Shown: positions 1-6,770 of the stretch, one piece after another
Layout of the letters: the number at the start of each line of letters is the position of its first letter
Position numbering within the stretch: position 1 is the first letter of the stretch
Source: Deltaproteobacteria bacterium
GTDB lineage: Bacteria > Desulfobacterota > Desulfobacteria > Desulfobacterales > SURF-15
Assembly (NCBI GenBank): GCA_024644775.1
Contig: JAHEHB010000171.1
Coordinates: 1 to 10,616 of the forward strand
Length of the DNA stretch: 10,616 nucleotides
Reading direction: 5' to 3'
Notes under the pieces: generated by a model
Told to the model about the DNA's origin: nothing
The model's database searches: none
The model's input: only the letters and a program-made list of their open reading frames with translations
Made by a program: the position numbers and the translations under genes

Positions 1-38
1 TGAAAAATAGATATTCTCTCATCGGATAAATACTGCAA

Positions 39-1067
39 ATGAAGAAATTAACCATTATAGATATCGCAAAATACGCCGGAGTCTCCACCGGAACCGTTTC
101 TAAAGTAATCAACAAGCAGGCGAATGTAAAAGAAGAGCTTCGTCTCCGAGTTGAGGCGGTCGTTGATAAGTTCAATTTCAGCCCCAGCTATTTTGCAAGA
201 GGCATGAAAATTCAAAGAACCAATACGATCGGTTTGATTATTCCCAAAATAACGAATTCATTTTATGTGCAAGTGATCGAACTTATAGAAAGTGAAGCAA
301 ACAAACGGGATTATACAATTGTATTGGGAAATTCCAATGAAGATATTGAAAGGGAAATTTCCTGTTTGAAGACTTTTCTGAATATGCGAGTTGAAGGTTT
401 GATTTTAGCGTCCACCGGGAGAAATGAGGCGCTTCGAATTAAAGAGGAACTTTTATTTTACGAAGCAGCCAATATACCTGTAGTGCTTGTATCGCGAAAG
501 CTCCCGATGATCGAAAAGGATATTGTAGAGATTGAGAATGAAGAAGGCGCCTATAAAGCCACTTGTCATTTGTTGGAAAAGGGACATCAACGGGTTGGCT
601 TGATATCCAGTTCCGATAGGACTTCGGCCTCCCAAGAACGTGTCACTGGATATATGAAGGCAATAGAAAAATTCCGGTTACCTTATGAATCCGCGCTTGT
701 TCATATCGGGGGGTTGACCGCTAATAGTGGATATGAGCTGGCAAATCGGCTTATTTCTTTGTCAAATCCCCCTACTGCTATTTTCGTGGGCAGCAACTTT
801 CAACTACTGGGAACGCTCCGTGCCCTTAAAAACAGGAAAATTCTAATCCCCGAAGACATTTCGCTCGTATGTTTTGACGATACCGAATGGGGATGTTTTG
901 CAAGTCCGCCGCTTACTGCCATTGAACCGGACACTGTAAATTTCAGTAAAACGGCGATCGATTTGCTTTTTGACCGTATTGAAAACAACGACTCCGACTC
1001 GGCGCGCCGGATAAAGATTCCGACAAAACTGATCGTTCGCGAATCGGTCAAAACCTTTAAGAAATGA
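39..1067 (+). CDS. LacI-family transcriptional regulator
   Basis: This is a DNA-binding repressor or activator of the LacI/GalR family, acting in the cytoplasm and responding to a small ligand. The 342-residue product has the usual family length. The N-terminal helix-turn-helix is clear (TIIDIAKYAGVSTGTVSKVIN, residues about 5-25), followed by a hinge (YFARGMK, residues 51-57, then TNTIGLIIP) and a periplasmic-binding-protein-like effector domain (about 64-340) with the typical RVTGY and CFDDTEW motifs. Where most relatives carry a conserved leucine in the hinge helix, this protein has Met56. The ATG at 39 puts the HTH at the normal distance from the N-terminus, although the ribosome site before it is weak. 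It is the first gene of the window and points at the TRAP operon, whose upstream gap carries a LacI-type operator core. It is therefore probably the local regulator, perhaps also of itself. The ligand cannot be read from the sequence. Confidence 0.95.
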   Translation: MKKLTIIDIAKYAGVSTGTVSKVINKQANVKEELRLRVEAVVDKFNFSPSYFARGMKIQRTNTIGLIIPKITNSFYVQVIELIESEANKRDYTIVLGNSNEDIEREISCLKTFLNMRVEGLILASTGRNEALRIKEELLFYEAANIPVVLVSRKLPMIEKDIVEIENEEGAYKATCHLLEKGHQRVGLISSSDRTSASQERVTGYMKAIEKFRLPYESALVHIGGLTANSGYELANRLISLSNPPTAIFVGSNFQLLGTLRALKNRKILIPEDISLVCFDDTEWGCFASPPLTAIEPDTVNFSKTAIDLLFDRIENNDSDSARRIKIPTKLIVRESVKTFKK

Positions 1068-1083
1068 TGTTACGAGCGTTCCA

Positions 1084-1106
1084 TTGTTGTATGAAAAATA
1101 CAACAA
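1084..1106 (+). terminator. AT-rich hairpin after the regulator gene, possible weak terminator
   Basis: A perfect 9-bp inverted repeat (TTGTTGTAT and ATACAACAA) with a 5-nt GAAAA loop begins 17 nt after the LacI-type gene stops. It is followed by TTTCT. The low GC content of the stem makes it a weak intrinsic terminator at best. As a 23-bp palindrome it could instead be a protein-binding site. It lacks the central CG typical of LacI-family operators, so it is a poor candidate for the adjacent regulator. Confidence 0.35.
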
Positions 1107-1111
1107 TTTCT

Positions 1112-1140
1112 GAAAGGAGGTGATCGGTATGGGCGATTGA
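1112..1140 (+). other. Near-ideal Shine-Dalgarno site followed by a three-codon ORF (Met-Gly-Asp-stop)
   Basis: GAAAGGAGGTGATC (1112-1125) is a 14-nt match to the complement of the usual bacterial 16S rRNA 3' end, much stronger than the sites before the real genes here. After a 3-nt spacer comes ATG GGC GAT TGA (1129-1140), a complete ORF of three codons. It may be a leader minigene affecting translation or transcription into the operon, a ribosome-binding site left behind by a decayed gene, or chance. The spacing from the GGAGG core to this ATG (8 nt) is good. If the dctP1 promoter lies at about 1206-1236, this site belongs to the regulator transcript and not to the dctP1 mRNA. Confidence 0.4.
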
Positions 1141-1198
1141 GACGATAGACCAACTATGGGGGCAAAAATGTGTCCATTATATCAAAGCCATCATTTAT

Positions 1199-1209
1199 AA
1201 ACCGGTTAC
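1199..1209 (+). promoter_or_regulatory. Putative LacI-family operator (AAACCGGTTAC)
   Basis: The core AACCGGTT (1200-1207) is a perfect palindrome and fits the AAnCGnTT core shared by many LacI/GalR-family operators, with the central CG that the hinge helix recognises. It lies about 80 nt before dctP1 and overlaps the proposed -35 region, a position suited to repression. I saw no second exact copy before the other genes. The assignment to the regulator at 39-1067 is inferred from proximity. Confidence 0.45.
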
Positions 1210-1236
1210 ATAATAGGCATGTGATTCTGTGATAAT
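1206..1236 (+). promoter_or_regulatory. Putative sigma70-type promoter of dctP1
   Basis: An extended -10 candidate, TG-T-GATAAT (1228-1236), matches TGnTATAAT at all but one position. A weak -35 candidate, TTACAT (1206-1211), lies 19 nt upstream of the hexamer, slightly longer than ideal, which an extended -10 can tolerate. Transcription would start near 1243, giving a leader of about 45 nt before the dctP1 ATG. The -35 candidate overlaps the LacI-type operator core. Confidence 0.35.
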
Positions 1237-1287
1237 TTAACTGTTTGTGAATGATGGGCACAAGCATCCATTGGAAAGGAGGTTTTT

Positions 1288-2277
1288 ATGAAATCAAAAA
1301 GACGCTTACTTTTTCTGACCGTTTTTTTTACTTGTGTGATTCTATTTGCCGGTGCTAAAGCGGAAGCAAAGTATAAAATCGTCGGCTGCGTAACCTTTCC
1401 CAAAACGCACTTTTTCGGCATGACCGCTGATAAATTTGCCGAATTGGTGAAAACGTACTACAAAGGTGATGTCGACATTAATATTCACTACTCCGGGGAA
1501 CTCGGCTCCGAAACGGATGTTTTCGGTTACATGGCCAGGGGGGTATCTGTGGATTTCGGCATTATCACTCCCGGTTCCATAACCAGGTGGGAAAAGACTG
1601 CAGCACTGCTCAGCGCCCCGTTTGTGTTCAAAGATGTCGATACCTGGAAGAAGGCGATACATTCGGCCGCTCTCGATAAGATAAAGAACGCGATTGAAGA
1701 TAAAGGCGTCAAGATCTTCGGCTGGGAGGGCGGCAGTTTCAGAAATCTTATCCTCAAGAAACATATGGATGAAAAAACCGATATTTCAAATCGGAAACTC
1801 AGAGTTCAAAAATCACCGCTTCAACAGAAAGTGTTTGCCGCGATCGGATTCAAGCCAGTTCCCATCGTCTATCAGGAAGTCTATAATGCCCTTAGGACGG
1901 GTGTCATTGACGGCCTTGAAAACGAGCCCGCCGGTTATCGGGATATGAAATTTTACGAGGTCGCTCCTTACTTTGTTCTTTCGAATCATACCATCGCCAC
2001 TTGGGGTTTCATGTTCAGCAAAAAGACCTATGACAGTTTTCCTCCCGATCTCCAGACAGCCATTGCGAAGGCTGGTGCGGAAGCGGCAGACTATCATACG
2101 TCTCTGGAACTAGGTGGCTACAATTCGGTTATAGAAGATCTATCCAAAAACTACGGCGTAAAAGTAGTTAAGTTCGACAATTCAGAGATGCGAAAGAAGG
2201 CTCTTCCGGTTATCGAGGCATATACCAAAGAATTGGGTGTTTCGGATGTTTTGGATGCAATTAACGCAATTAAATAA
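1288..2277 (+). CDS. TRAP transporter substrate-binding protein, DctP family (system 1)
   Basis: This is the periplasmic solute receptor that captures a carboxylate and delivers it to the DctQ-DctM membrane part. The ATG at 1288 follows AAAGGAGG (1275-1282) at good spacing. A Sec signal peptide is evident: basic KSKRR, a hydrophobic stretch over residues 7-22, and probable cleavage after AEA near residue 27. Family landmarks are R152 (SFRNL), the R172 motif KLRVQ whose arginine in this family pairs with the ligand carboxylate, and the EVYNALRTGVIDGLEN region (197-212). The full length of 329 residues is normal. It is the first gene of the TRAP 1 operon, with dctQ1 about 170 nt downstream beyond two hairpins. 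Substrate specificity is not readable. It is clearly diverged from the other two binding proteins in the window. Confidence 0.95.
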   Translation: MKSKRRLLFLTVFFTCVILFAGAKAEAKYKIVGCVTFPKTHFFGMTADKFAELVKTYYKGDVDINIHYSGELGSETDVFGYMARGVSVDFGIITPGSITRWEKTAALLSAPFVFKDVDTWKKAIHSAALDKIKNAIEDKGVKIFGWEGGSFRNLILKKHMDEKTDISNRKLRVQKSPLQQKVFAAIGFKPVPIVYQEVYNALRTGVIDGLENEPAGYRDMKFYEVAPYFVLSNHTIATWGFMFSKKTYDSFPPDLQTAIAKAGAEAADYHTSLELGGYNSVIEDLSKNYGVKVVKFDNSEMRKKALPVIEAYTKELGVSDVLDAINAIK

Positions 2278-2292
2278 ATTTCCCATTAATAA

Positions 2293-2318
2293 CGGGGGAG
2301 TGTAAGGAAGCTCCCCCG
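2293..2318 (+). other. GC-rich stem-loop between dctP1 and dctQ1
   Basis: CGGGGGAG (2293-2300) pairs perfectly with CTCCCCCG (2311-2318) around a 10-nt loop, starting 15 nt after the dctP1 stop. No T-tract follows, so a complete intrinsic terminator is unlikely. The position, just after the binding-protein gene, suits an mRNA-stabilising or partial-termination element that keeps DctP more abundant than DctQM. This role is inferred. Confidence 0.6.
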
Positions 2319-2383
2319 CGAGTATTAAGTTACAGAAACCTGGAAACAATTCACTTTCAATCTTAAACCGATCGATATGTTTT

Positions 2384-2403
2384 CTCCCGGATCGCCGCGG
2401 GAG
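2384..2403 (+). other. Second stem-loop in the dctP1-dctQ1 gap
   Basis: CTCCCG (2384-2389) pairs with CGGGAG (2398-2403) around an 8-nt loop and is followed by only TTTA. It lies about 47 nt before dctQ1. It may act with the hairpin at 2293-2318 in processing or attenuation. On its own it is weak evidence. Confidence 0.4.
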
Positions 2404-2450
2404 TTTAAAGATTTACTGAGCACCAAAAGTATTCAAGCGGGTATTTGCAT

Positions 2451-2945
2451 ATGAAATTTCTCGGTTTTGTCGATTCTTACTGCAGATTGATTCAGAAGCT
2501 TATGCTTGCCATACTCGTTGTAATGCTTATTTCGATGCTGATCATGATACTCGGGCGCTATGTGTCGTTTATCCCCCCCTTTTTGTGGACCATCGAAGTT
2601 GTAAAATTCGGAATGATATGGATGATTTTTCTCGGCGCAGGAGTGGCGTTGCGTGAAAAGCGGCATTTTTACCTCGACATCGTTCCTAAAAAATACGAAA
2701 AGACCTTCGGTAAATTGCTCTATGTGGTTTATGCCTCGGTAATATTGATTTTTTCATACGTGTACATCATTTACGGATTTTTATATTTCAAGGACTGGAG
2801 CTTGGTCCAAACATCAGAAATTATGTATATAAACATGGGGTTTATTTTCTTTTCCGTTCCATTGTGTGGAGTGAACTGCCTTATGTTCATTTTGGCGGAG
2901 TTTATAGAGAAGCGGCTCGGTATTGAAAGGAAGGTTCAGAAATGA
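2451..2945 (+). CDS. TRAP transporter small permease, DctQ family (system 1)
   Basis: This is the small inner-membrane subunit that pairs with DctM. The 164-residue product shows the four expected hydrophobic segments: about 15-37 (LMLAILVVMLISMLIMIL), 44-64, 86-110 and 121-144. It also has the family pattern of a tryptophan/glutamate-containing second segment (LWTIEVVKFGMIWMIFLGAGVA) followed by a basic REKRH stretch. I chose ATG 2451 over the TTG two codons upstream, because it gives the normal MKFL start. The ribosome site is poor in either case, so translation may be modest. The stop overlaps the dctM1 start by 4 nt (ATGA), suggesting translational coupling. Confidence 0.9.
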   Translation: MKFLGFVDSYCRLIQKLMLAILVVMLISMLIMILGRYVSFIPPFLWTIEVVKFGMIWMIFLGAGVALREKRHFYLDIVPKKYEKTFGKLLYVVYASVILIFSYVYIIYGFLYFKDWSLVQTSEIMYINMGFIFFSVPLCGVNCLMFILAEFIEKRLGIERKVQK

Positions 2946-4237
2946 CCGCCGGGGTGATCGGCATAACTATTCTTACGCTTCTGGTGGGACTAGTGGTTCT
3001 CAGGGTTCCGGTCAGTTTTGCGCTCGCGATAGCGGCGTTGCCGGGCTTGTTCATTGACGAGAAGCTTTCTCCCCTTATCCTCATCGATAGAATGCAGGTT
3101 CAGTACGGTTCGGTCATACTCACCGCCATTCCTTTTTTCATATTGGCGGCAAACCTTATGAATAGAGCGAAGATAACTGAAAGATTGATAAAACTTTCGC
3201 TGACGATGGTCGGCTTTATGCGCGGTGGTCTCGGGTATGTCAATATTCTTGTCTCCATGTTTTTTGCCGGGATTTCCGGATCATCCAACGCCGATGCAGC
3301 TGGTATTGGATCGGTGTTGATTCCCGCCATGATTAAGGAGAAATTTGACGTTAACTATACCGTCGCTGTAACAGCCTGCTCGGCGGTGATGGGATGCATC
3401 ATACCGCCGTCTATCATGATGGTGATCTGGGGCGGCACGCTTAACGTTTCGGTAGCAGGTCTTTTTTTAGCGGGAATTATACCGGGCATTCTGATCGGTC
3501 TTTCACAGATGTTTTTGACATACGTTCTCGCAAGAAAACGCAACTATCCCAGGTATTGCGAAAATTTCTCTTTAGGGGAACTATCCCTCGCTGCCAGGGA
3601 GGCATCCTGGGCGCTGCTGACACCGGTGATTATCGTCGGCGGAATCGTCGGTGGCATTGTAACACCGACCGAGGCTTCGGCCATTGCTGTTTTCTATTCT
3701 ATATTTGTGGGTGTCACCATTTACAAAGGTCTTGGCTTAAAGGATATTATGGAAGAGCTGATGAACACGGCCAAGTTCTCTTCGATAATTCTCTTCGCCA
3801 TTGGTACGGCCGCTATTTACGGGTGGGTTTTTGCATACTTTCGGATACCAGTTTATATTGTCGAACATCTTAGGGGAATCTCAAATAACCCAACGGTTAT
3901 ACTGGTGATATGCGCATTTTGTTTCCTGGTAGTAGGGGCTTTTTTAGATGCGGTGCCGGCAATTATTATTCTTGCCCCGTTGCTTCAACCCGTCGCAGAC
4001 GCCGTCGGTATTGATCGGATGCATTTTGCAATCGTATGCAACGTGACTCTGGGAATCGGTCTTATAACCCCGCCTTATGGTCTGACTCTGCTGATTAGCA
4101 GTGAGATAGCTGGAATAAATTGTGTAGAGGCAATGAAGGAAATCGGGCTTTTTTTTGTATTCATGCTTGCCATAGTGGCGCTTATCATTTCATTCCCGAA
4201 TCTGTTTTTACTGTTACCCCGTTTGCTAAGTATTTGA
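2942..4237 (+). CDS. TRAP transporter large permease, DctM family (system 1)
   Basis: This is the 431-residue inner-membrane subunit that carries out sodium- or proton-driven uptake of the DctP-bound solute. It is highly hydrophobic, with about a dozen membrane segments and many recognisable family motifs: RVPVSFALA near the N-terminus, RGGLGYVNI, SGSSNADAAGIG, IPPSIMMVIWG, TPTEASAIAV, and LITPPYGLTL near the C-terminus. The ATG at 2942 overlaps the dctQ1 stop and has GAAAGGAAGG (2927-2936) just before it. The length is typical. The paralogue dctM2 shares the same motif order but is well diverged, so this is not a recent duplication. BKACE follows 25 nt later and is probably on the same transcript. 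Confidence 0.96.
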   Translation: MTAGVIGITILTLLVGLVVLRVPVSFALAIAALPGLFIDEKLSPLILIDRMQVQYGSVILTAIPFFILAANLMNRAKITERLIKLSLTMVGFMRGGLGYVNILVSMFFAGISGSSNADAAGIGSVLIPAMIKEKFDVNYTVAVTACSAVMGCIIPPSIMMVIWGGTLNVSVAGLFLAGIIPGILIGLSQMFLTYVLARKRNYPRYCENFSLGELSLAAREASWALLTPVIIVGGIVGGIVTPTEASAIAVFYSIFVGVTIYKGLGLKDIMEELMNTAKFSSIILFAIGTAAIYGWVFAYFRIPVYIVEHLRGISNNPTVILVICAFCFLVVGAFLDAVPAIIILAPLLQPVADAVGIDRMHFAIVCNVTLGIGLITPPYGLTLLISSEIAGINCVEAMKEIGLFFVFMLAIVALIISFPNLFLLLPRLLSI

Positions 4238-4262
4238 AGGGATATCTGAATAGGAGGTTACA

Positions 4263-5060
4263 ATGGAAAAACTGATCATCACCGTTGCGCCAACGAATAC
4301 GAAATGGTTTAAAAAAGACAACCCCAATATGCCGGAGACGCCTGATGAGATTGCCGCCGATATTGTCAAGTCCTATCAAGAAGGTGCTGTCATCGCCCAT
4401 TTTCATGCGCGTGACGACGAAGGACAGGAGACGTTCGATATTGGATTTTTTCGGAAAATCGTTGATCGGATTCGCAGCGAGACCGATATGATTATTCAAC
4501 CTTCAACGGCGGGAGGCACTGTTTCTTATAAAGAAAAACTCCTTCCCATCCGGGAGCTCAAATCGGATATGGCTTCATTAAATATCAGAGGAAGTGATGA
4601 AGAAATTGAATACAATGCCAGGTTCATGAAAGAACATGGGATTATTCCCATAATCGAGGCATTTGACATGGGAATGATCGAAAAGGCCAATCGGCTCATT
4701 GAAAGAGGCCTTGTGGATCAACCGGCCCACTTTGAACTTGTTTTTGATTTGGAAAGCCCCCCGGAGAAGGCTTTCATGGAAGACCTTGATGAGATGTTAA
4801 AAAGAGTAAAAGCAATTTGGCCTGGTAGTATTTGGTCCAGGAACAGAGGTGCTCACAATCAATTTCAATTGGATGCCATGACCATTTTGCTCGGTGGGCA
4901 TATTCGCGTCGGTTTGGAGGACAATCTGTTTATTGCACCCGGTCAGTTGGCTGTGGATAGTGCGCAATTTGTACGGCGAACAAAAGAACTGTGCAAGGCA
5001 CTTGGCAGAGAAGTCGCATCGGTTGAAGAAGCCAGAAGGCTTCTCCAATCACATGCTTAA
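4263..5060 (+). CDS. Beta-keto acid cleavage enzyme (BKACE, DUF849 / Kce family)
   Basis: The family catalyses a metal-dependent reaction: a beta-keto acid plus acetyl-CoA gives acetoacetate and a new acyl-CoA. This 265-residue TIM-barrel protein keeps the metal-binding HxH (H46, H48 in AHFHAR) and the GGHIRVGLEDN block (R215, E219, D220, N221), which holds the third metal ligand and the catalytic aspartate. It also keeps QPSTAGG (S81) and the E132 motif IEAFDMG. By gap-free alignment of the N-terminus from memory with the lysine-fermentation enzyme Kce, the glutamate at position 14 that binds the substrate amine is Lys14 here (VAPTNTKW). The protein also appears to lack about ten residues after SLNIRG, where Kce-type enzymes carry an FGD..F.N loop. 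Both changes argue for a different substrate. The ATG follows AGGAGG (4252-4257). It lies between two TRAP systems, so its substrate is probably derived from an imported carboxylate. Confidence 0.92.
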   Translation: MEKLIITVAPTNTKWFKKDNPNMPETPDEIAADIVKSYQEGAVIAHFHARDDEGQETFDIGFFRKIVDRIRSETDMIIQPSTAGGTVSYKEKLLPIRELKSDMASLNIRGSDEEIEYNARFMKEHGIIPIIEAFDMGMIEKANRLIERGLVDQPAHFELVFDLESPPEKAFMEDLDEMLKRVKAIWPGSIWSRNRGAHNQFQLDAMTILLGGHIRVGLEDNLFIAPGQLAVDSAQFVRRTKELCKALGREVASVEEARRLLQSHA

Positions 5061-5137
5061 ACGCAGTTTCAAAAGGGTTGATACTGCTTGTCGAGAACAA
5101 ACCATCCCCAACCTTTAATGACAGAAAGGAGGCAAAG

Positions 5138-6127
5138 ATGTATTTTAGAAAAATGGTGTTATTGATGATTGGCGTTATTTGGGGCGTTTTACTATTGGGT
5201 AATTTTGGTATTGCAGACGCTGCCGTTGAAATGACCATTGCCACATTTCACCCCCGGACCGGAACCGCCGATGTTGAGGGATTGTACCACTTCAAAAAGC
5301 TGGTGGAAGAACGGAGCAATGGTGAGATTCAAATCAAAGTGTTCTTCGGCGGCACGTTAGGTGGTGAACGAGAGCTCGTCGAACAATTGAAATTGGGAAC
5401 CGTCCAGCTCTGTTTAGGTGGTTGGGGCACCCGAGGCGCCTATATAAAAGATATTATGCCCTGGGGGGTTCCCTACCTGTTTTCCAACAAAGACCAAATC
5501 TTGAAGACCATTGAGGGGCGAATCGGTAAAGAGGTGAAAGCGGCTTACGAGAAAAACGGCATTATCTGGAACGGAGTTTATTTCAGGGGCAACCGTCAAT
5601 TGACCACCAACCGGAATGTAAACGTACCGTCGGATCTAAAAGGCATGAAGATCCGTCTACCCGAAAATCCGGACTGGCTGGTGGTGTGGAAGGCATTCGG
5701 TTGTTTACCGACTCCGATCCCGTCTCCGGAAATTTTCAATTCGTTGCAGACCGGTGTGGTTGAAGCACAGGAAAACCCGGTTTCATCCAACTTCAACCGC
5801 CGGCTTTGGGAAGTACAGAAATATACTGTGCTGACCAATCATATCGTCGATATTCAATCTTACCTGTTGAGTAAGAAGTTTCTCGACAAGCTCGATAAAA
5901 AGCATCAAGATATTCTGGTGCAGGCGTCGATTGATACCATGGAATGGTGCACCCACTTTTCTTTTGACAAAGAAAAGAAACTGATTGAGGAAATGAAGGG
6001 ACACGGAATGGAATATCTTTCCCCCGGCTTGAAACCATTCCAGGATATCGCCCTGGGCACAATGGATTTTTTTAAAAAGAAATGGAAACCGTGGGTGTTT
6101 GATGAGACAAAGAAGGCGATTGAATAG
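5138..6127 (+). CDS. TRAP transporter substrate-binding protein, DctP family (system 2)
   Basis: This is the periplasmic receptor of the second TRAP system. ATG 5138 is preceded by AAAGGAGG (5125-5132). The open frame continues 20 codons upstream from an in-frame ATA/ATG region, but the extension would bury the signal peptide. Residues 1-28 form the signal (hydrophobic 7-22, cleavage near IADA-AV). Motifs include R153 (RGNRQLT), R173 (KIRLPEN, the carboxylate-binding arginine of the family), PEIFNSLQTGVVEAQENP (197-214) and VLTNHIVDIQSYLLSKK. The full length is 329 residues, the same as the system 1 protein, but the sequence is clearly different. It begins 77 nt after BKACE with no terminator between, and a GC-rich hairpin follows it before dctQ2. 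The ligand is unknown. Confidence 0.94.
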   Translation: MYFRKMVLLMIGVIWGVLLLGNFGIADAAVEMTIATFHPRTGTADVEGLYHFKKLVEERSNGEIQIKVFFGGTLGGERELVEQLKLGTVQLCLGGWGTRGAYIKDIMPWGVPYLFSNKDQILKTIEGRIGKEVKAAYEKNGIIWNGVYFRGNRQLTTNRNVNVPSDLKGMKIRLPENPDWLVVWKAFGCLPTPIPSPEIFNSLQTGVVEAQENPVSSNFNRRLWEVQKYTVLTNHIVDIQSYLLSKKFLDKLDKKHQDILVQASIDTMEWCTHFSFDKEKKLIEEMKGHGMEYLSPGLKPFQDIALGTMDFFKKKWKPWVFDETKKAIE

Positions 6128-6162
6128 CTGCTTCTATGATGCAAGCTCTCATTGAGTGGTCT

Positions 6163-6196
6163 GTGGCCCGGCAGGCACTGAAAAATTGCCGGGCAC
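6163..6196 (+). other. GC-rich stem-loop between dctP2 and dctQ2
   Basis: GCCCGGCA (6166-6173) pairs perfectly with TGCCGGGC (6187-6194) around a 13-nt loop. Two more pairs can form outside it (6163-6164 with 6195-6196) around a one-base bulge. It lies 35 nt after the dctP2 stop and has no T-tract, so it is unlikely to be a full terminator. The same arrangement occurs after dctP1, pointing to a shared role in setting the DctP to DctQM ratio (inference). Confidence 0.6.
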
Positions 6197-6226
6197 TATT
6201 CCCTTCAAGACAAAATTAGAAGACCG

Positions 6227-6721
6227 ATGATGGCAAAAATCTATCGACTCATTTCGAGTATATTTGAAAACGTATCGACACTCTTTTTGGTTTGTATTCT
6301 CATCACGGTCATACTGCAGGTTTATTTTCGGTATATTGCGCATATGGTTGTGCCATGGACGGAAGAGTTTGCCAGATACTTATGTATCTGGATGGTGTTC
6401 ATGGCGGCAGTGGCAGCAGTTGCCAAAGAAGCCCATATTCGTGTCACTTTTGTTATCGACCGCCTTCCTGAAAAGATTCGAAACGGATTTGAATTGTTTT
6501 CCTACGGTGTTGTATTTTTGTTTAATCTGATCATCTTTTTTGGAAGTATTGAGTTAATGGAACTTAATTGGGGGCAGCAGGCGGTTACTTTTCCAGTGAG
6601 CGTCGGCGTTCTTTATCTTGCAATTGCCGTTTCGTCTTTTTTCATCCTCCTGTTCTTAATCGTACTATTTTGGGCACGATTAAAAAGGGTTTATTTTAAT
6701 GTACAAAAACCGACCCCATAA
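6227..6721 (+). CDS. TRAP transporter small permease, DctQ family (system 2)
   Basis: This is the small inner-membrane subunit of TRAP system 2, 164 residues, the same length as DctQ1. Hydrophobic segments lie at about 16-38 (TLFLVCILITVILQVYF), 45-65, 88-110 and 125-150. The family pattern VPWTEEFARYLCIWMVFMAAVAAVAKEAHIRV is textbook DctQ, with the conserved EE-AR in the second segment. Two adjacent ATG codons (6227 and 6230) can serve as the start, and neither has a strong ribosome site. Unlike system 1, the gene does not overlap its dctM: 45 nt containing a heptamer repeat separate them. Confidence 0.92.
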   Translation: MMAKIYRLISSIFENVSTLFLVCILITVILQVYFRYIAHMVVPWTEEFARYLCIWMVFMAAVAAVAKEAHIRVTFVIDRLPEKIRNGFELFSYGVVFLFNLIIFFGSIELMELNWGQQAVTFPVSVGVLYLAIAVSSFFILLFLIVLFWARLKRVYFNVQKPTP

Positions 6722-6723
6722 AA

Positions 6724-6747
6724 AATCCGCAATCCGCAATCTGCAAT
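6724..6747 (+). repeat. Heptanucleotide tandem repeat (AATCCGC, about 3.4 copies)
   Basis: Units are AATCCGC (6724-6730), AATCCGC (6731-6737), AATCTGC (6738-6744) and a partial AAT (6745-6747). The repeat starts 3 nt after the dctQ2 stop and ends a few bases before the dctM2 ribosome site. Similar AATCCGC runs occur, from memory, in intergenic regions of other bacteria. It separates two genes that overlap in system 1 and may be a small inserted or expanded element. Confidence 0.6.
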
Positions 6748-6751
6748 TTTC

Positions 6752-6770
6752 AGGGGGGTGATGTAAATAG
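6752..6770 (+). promoter_or_regulatory. dctM2 ribosome binding site with start-stop pair and AUA start
   Basis: AGGGGGGTGAT (6752-6762) matches 9 of 11 positions of AAGGAGGTGAT. The ATG inside it (6761-6763) is only 2 nt from the GGGGG core and is followed at once by TAA (6764-6766). The next codon, ATA at 6767, lies 8 nt after the core, ideal spacing, and opens the dctM2 frame. The site therefore supports initiation at ATA and not at the TTG 27 nt further on, which has no ribosome site before it. Confidence 0.55.

Noticed and set aside
843..1106. Minus-strand open frames across the window (this one as an example)
   Set aside because: All are antisense to well-supported genes, have no recognisable domains and lack credible ribosome sites.
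1156..1200. Fourteen-codon ORF in the regulator-dctP1 gap
   Set aside because: No ribosome site, and its stop runs into the operator core. Probably chance.
2293..2403. Hairpins after dctP1 as a full intrinsic terminator ending the transcript
   Set aside because: Neither hairpin is followed by a T-tract, and dctQ1 and dctM1 must be expressed with dctP1. No clear promoter was seen in between.
5078..5137. N-terminal extension of dctP2 upstream of ATG 5138
   Set aside because: It would place 20 polar residues before the signal peptide and ignore the AAAGGAGG directly before 5138.
6724..6747. CRISPR-like array
   Set aside because: Units are 7 nt and contiguous with no spacers.
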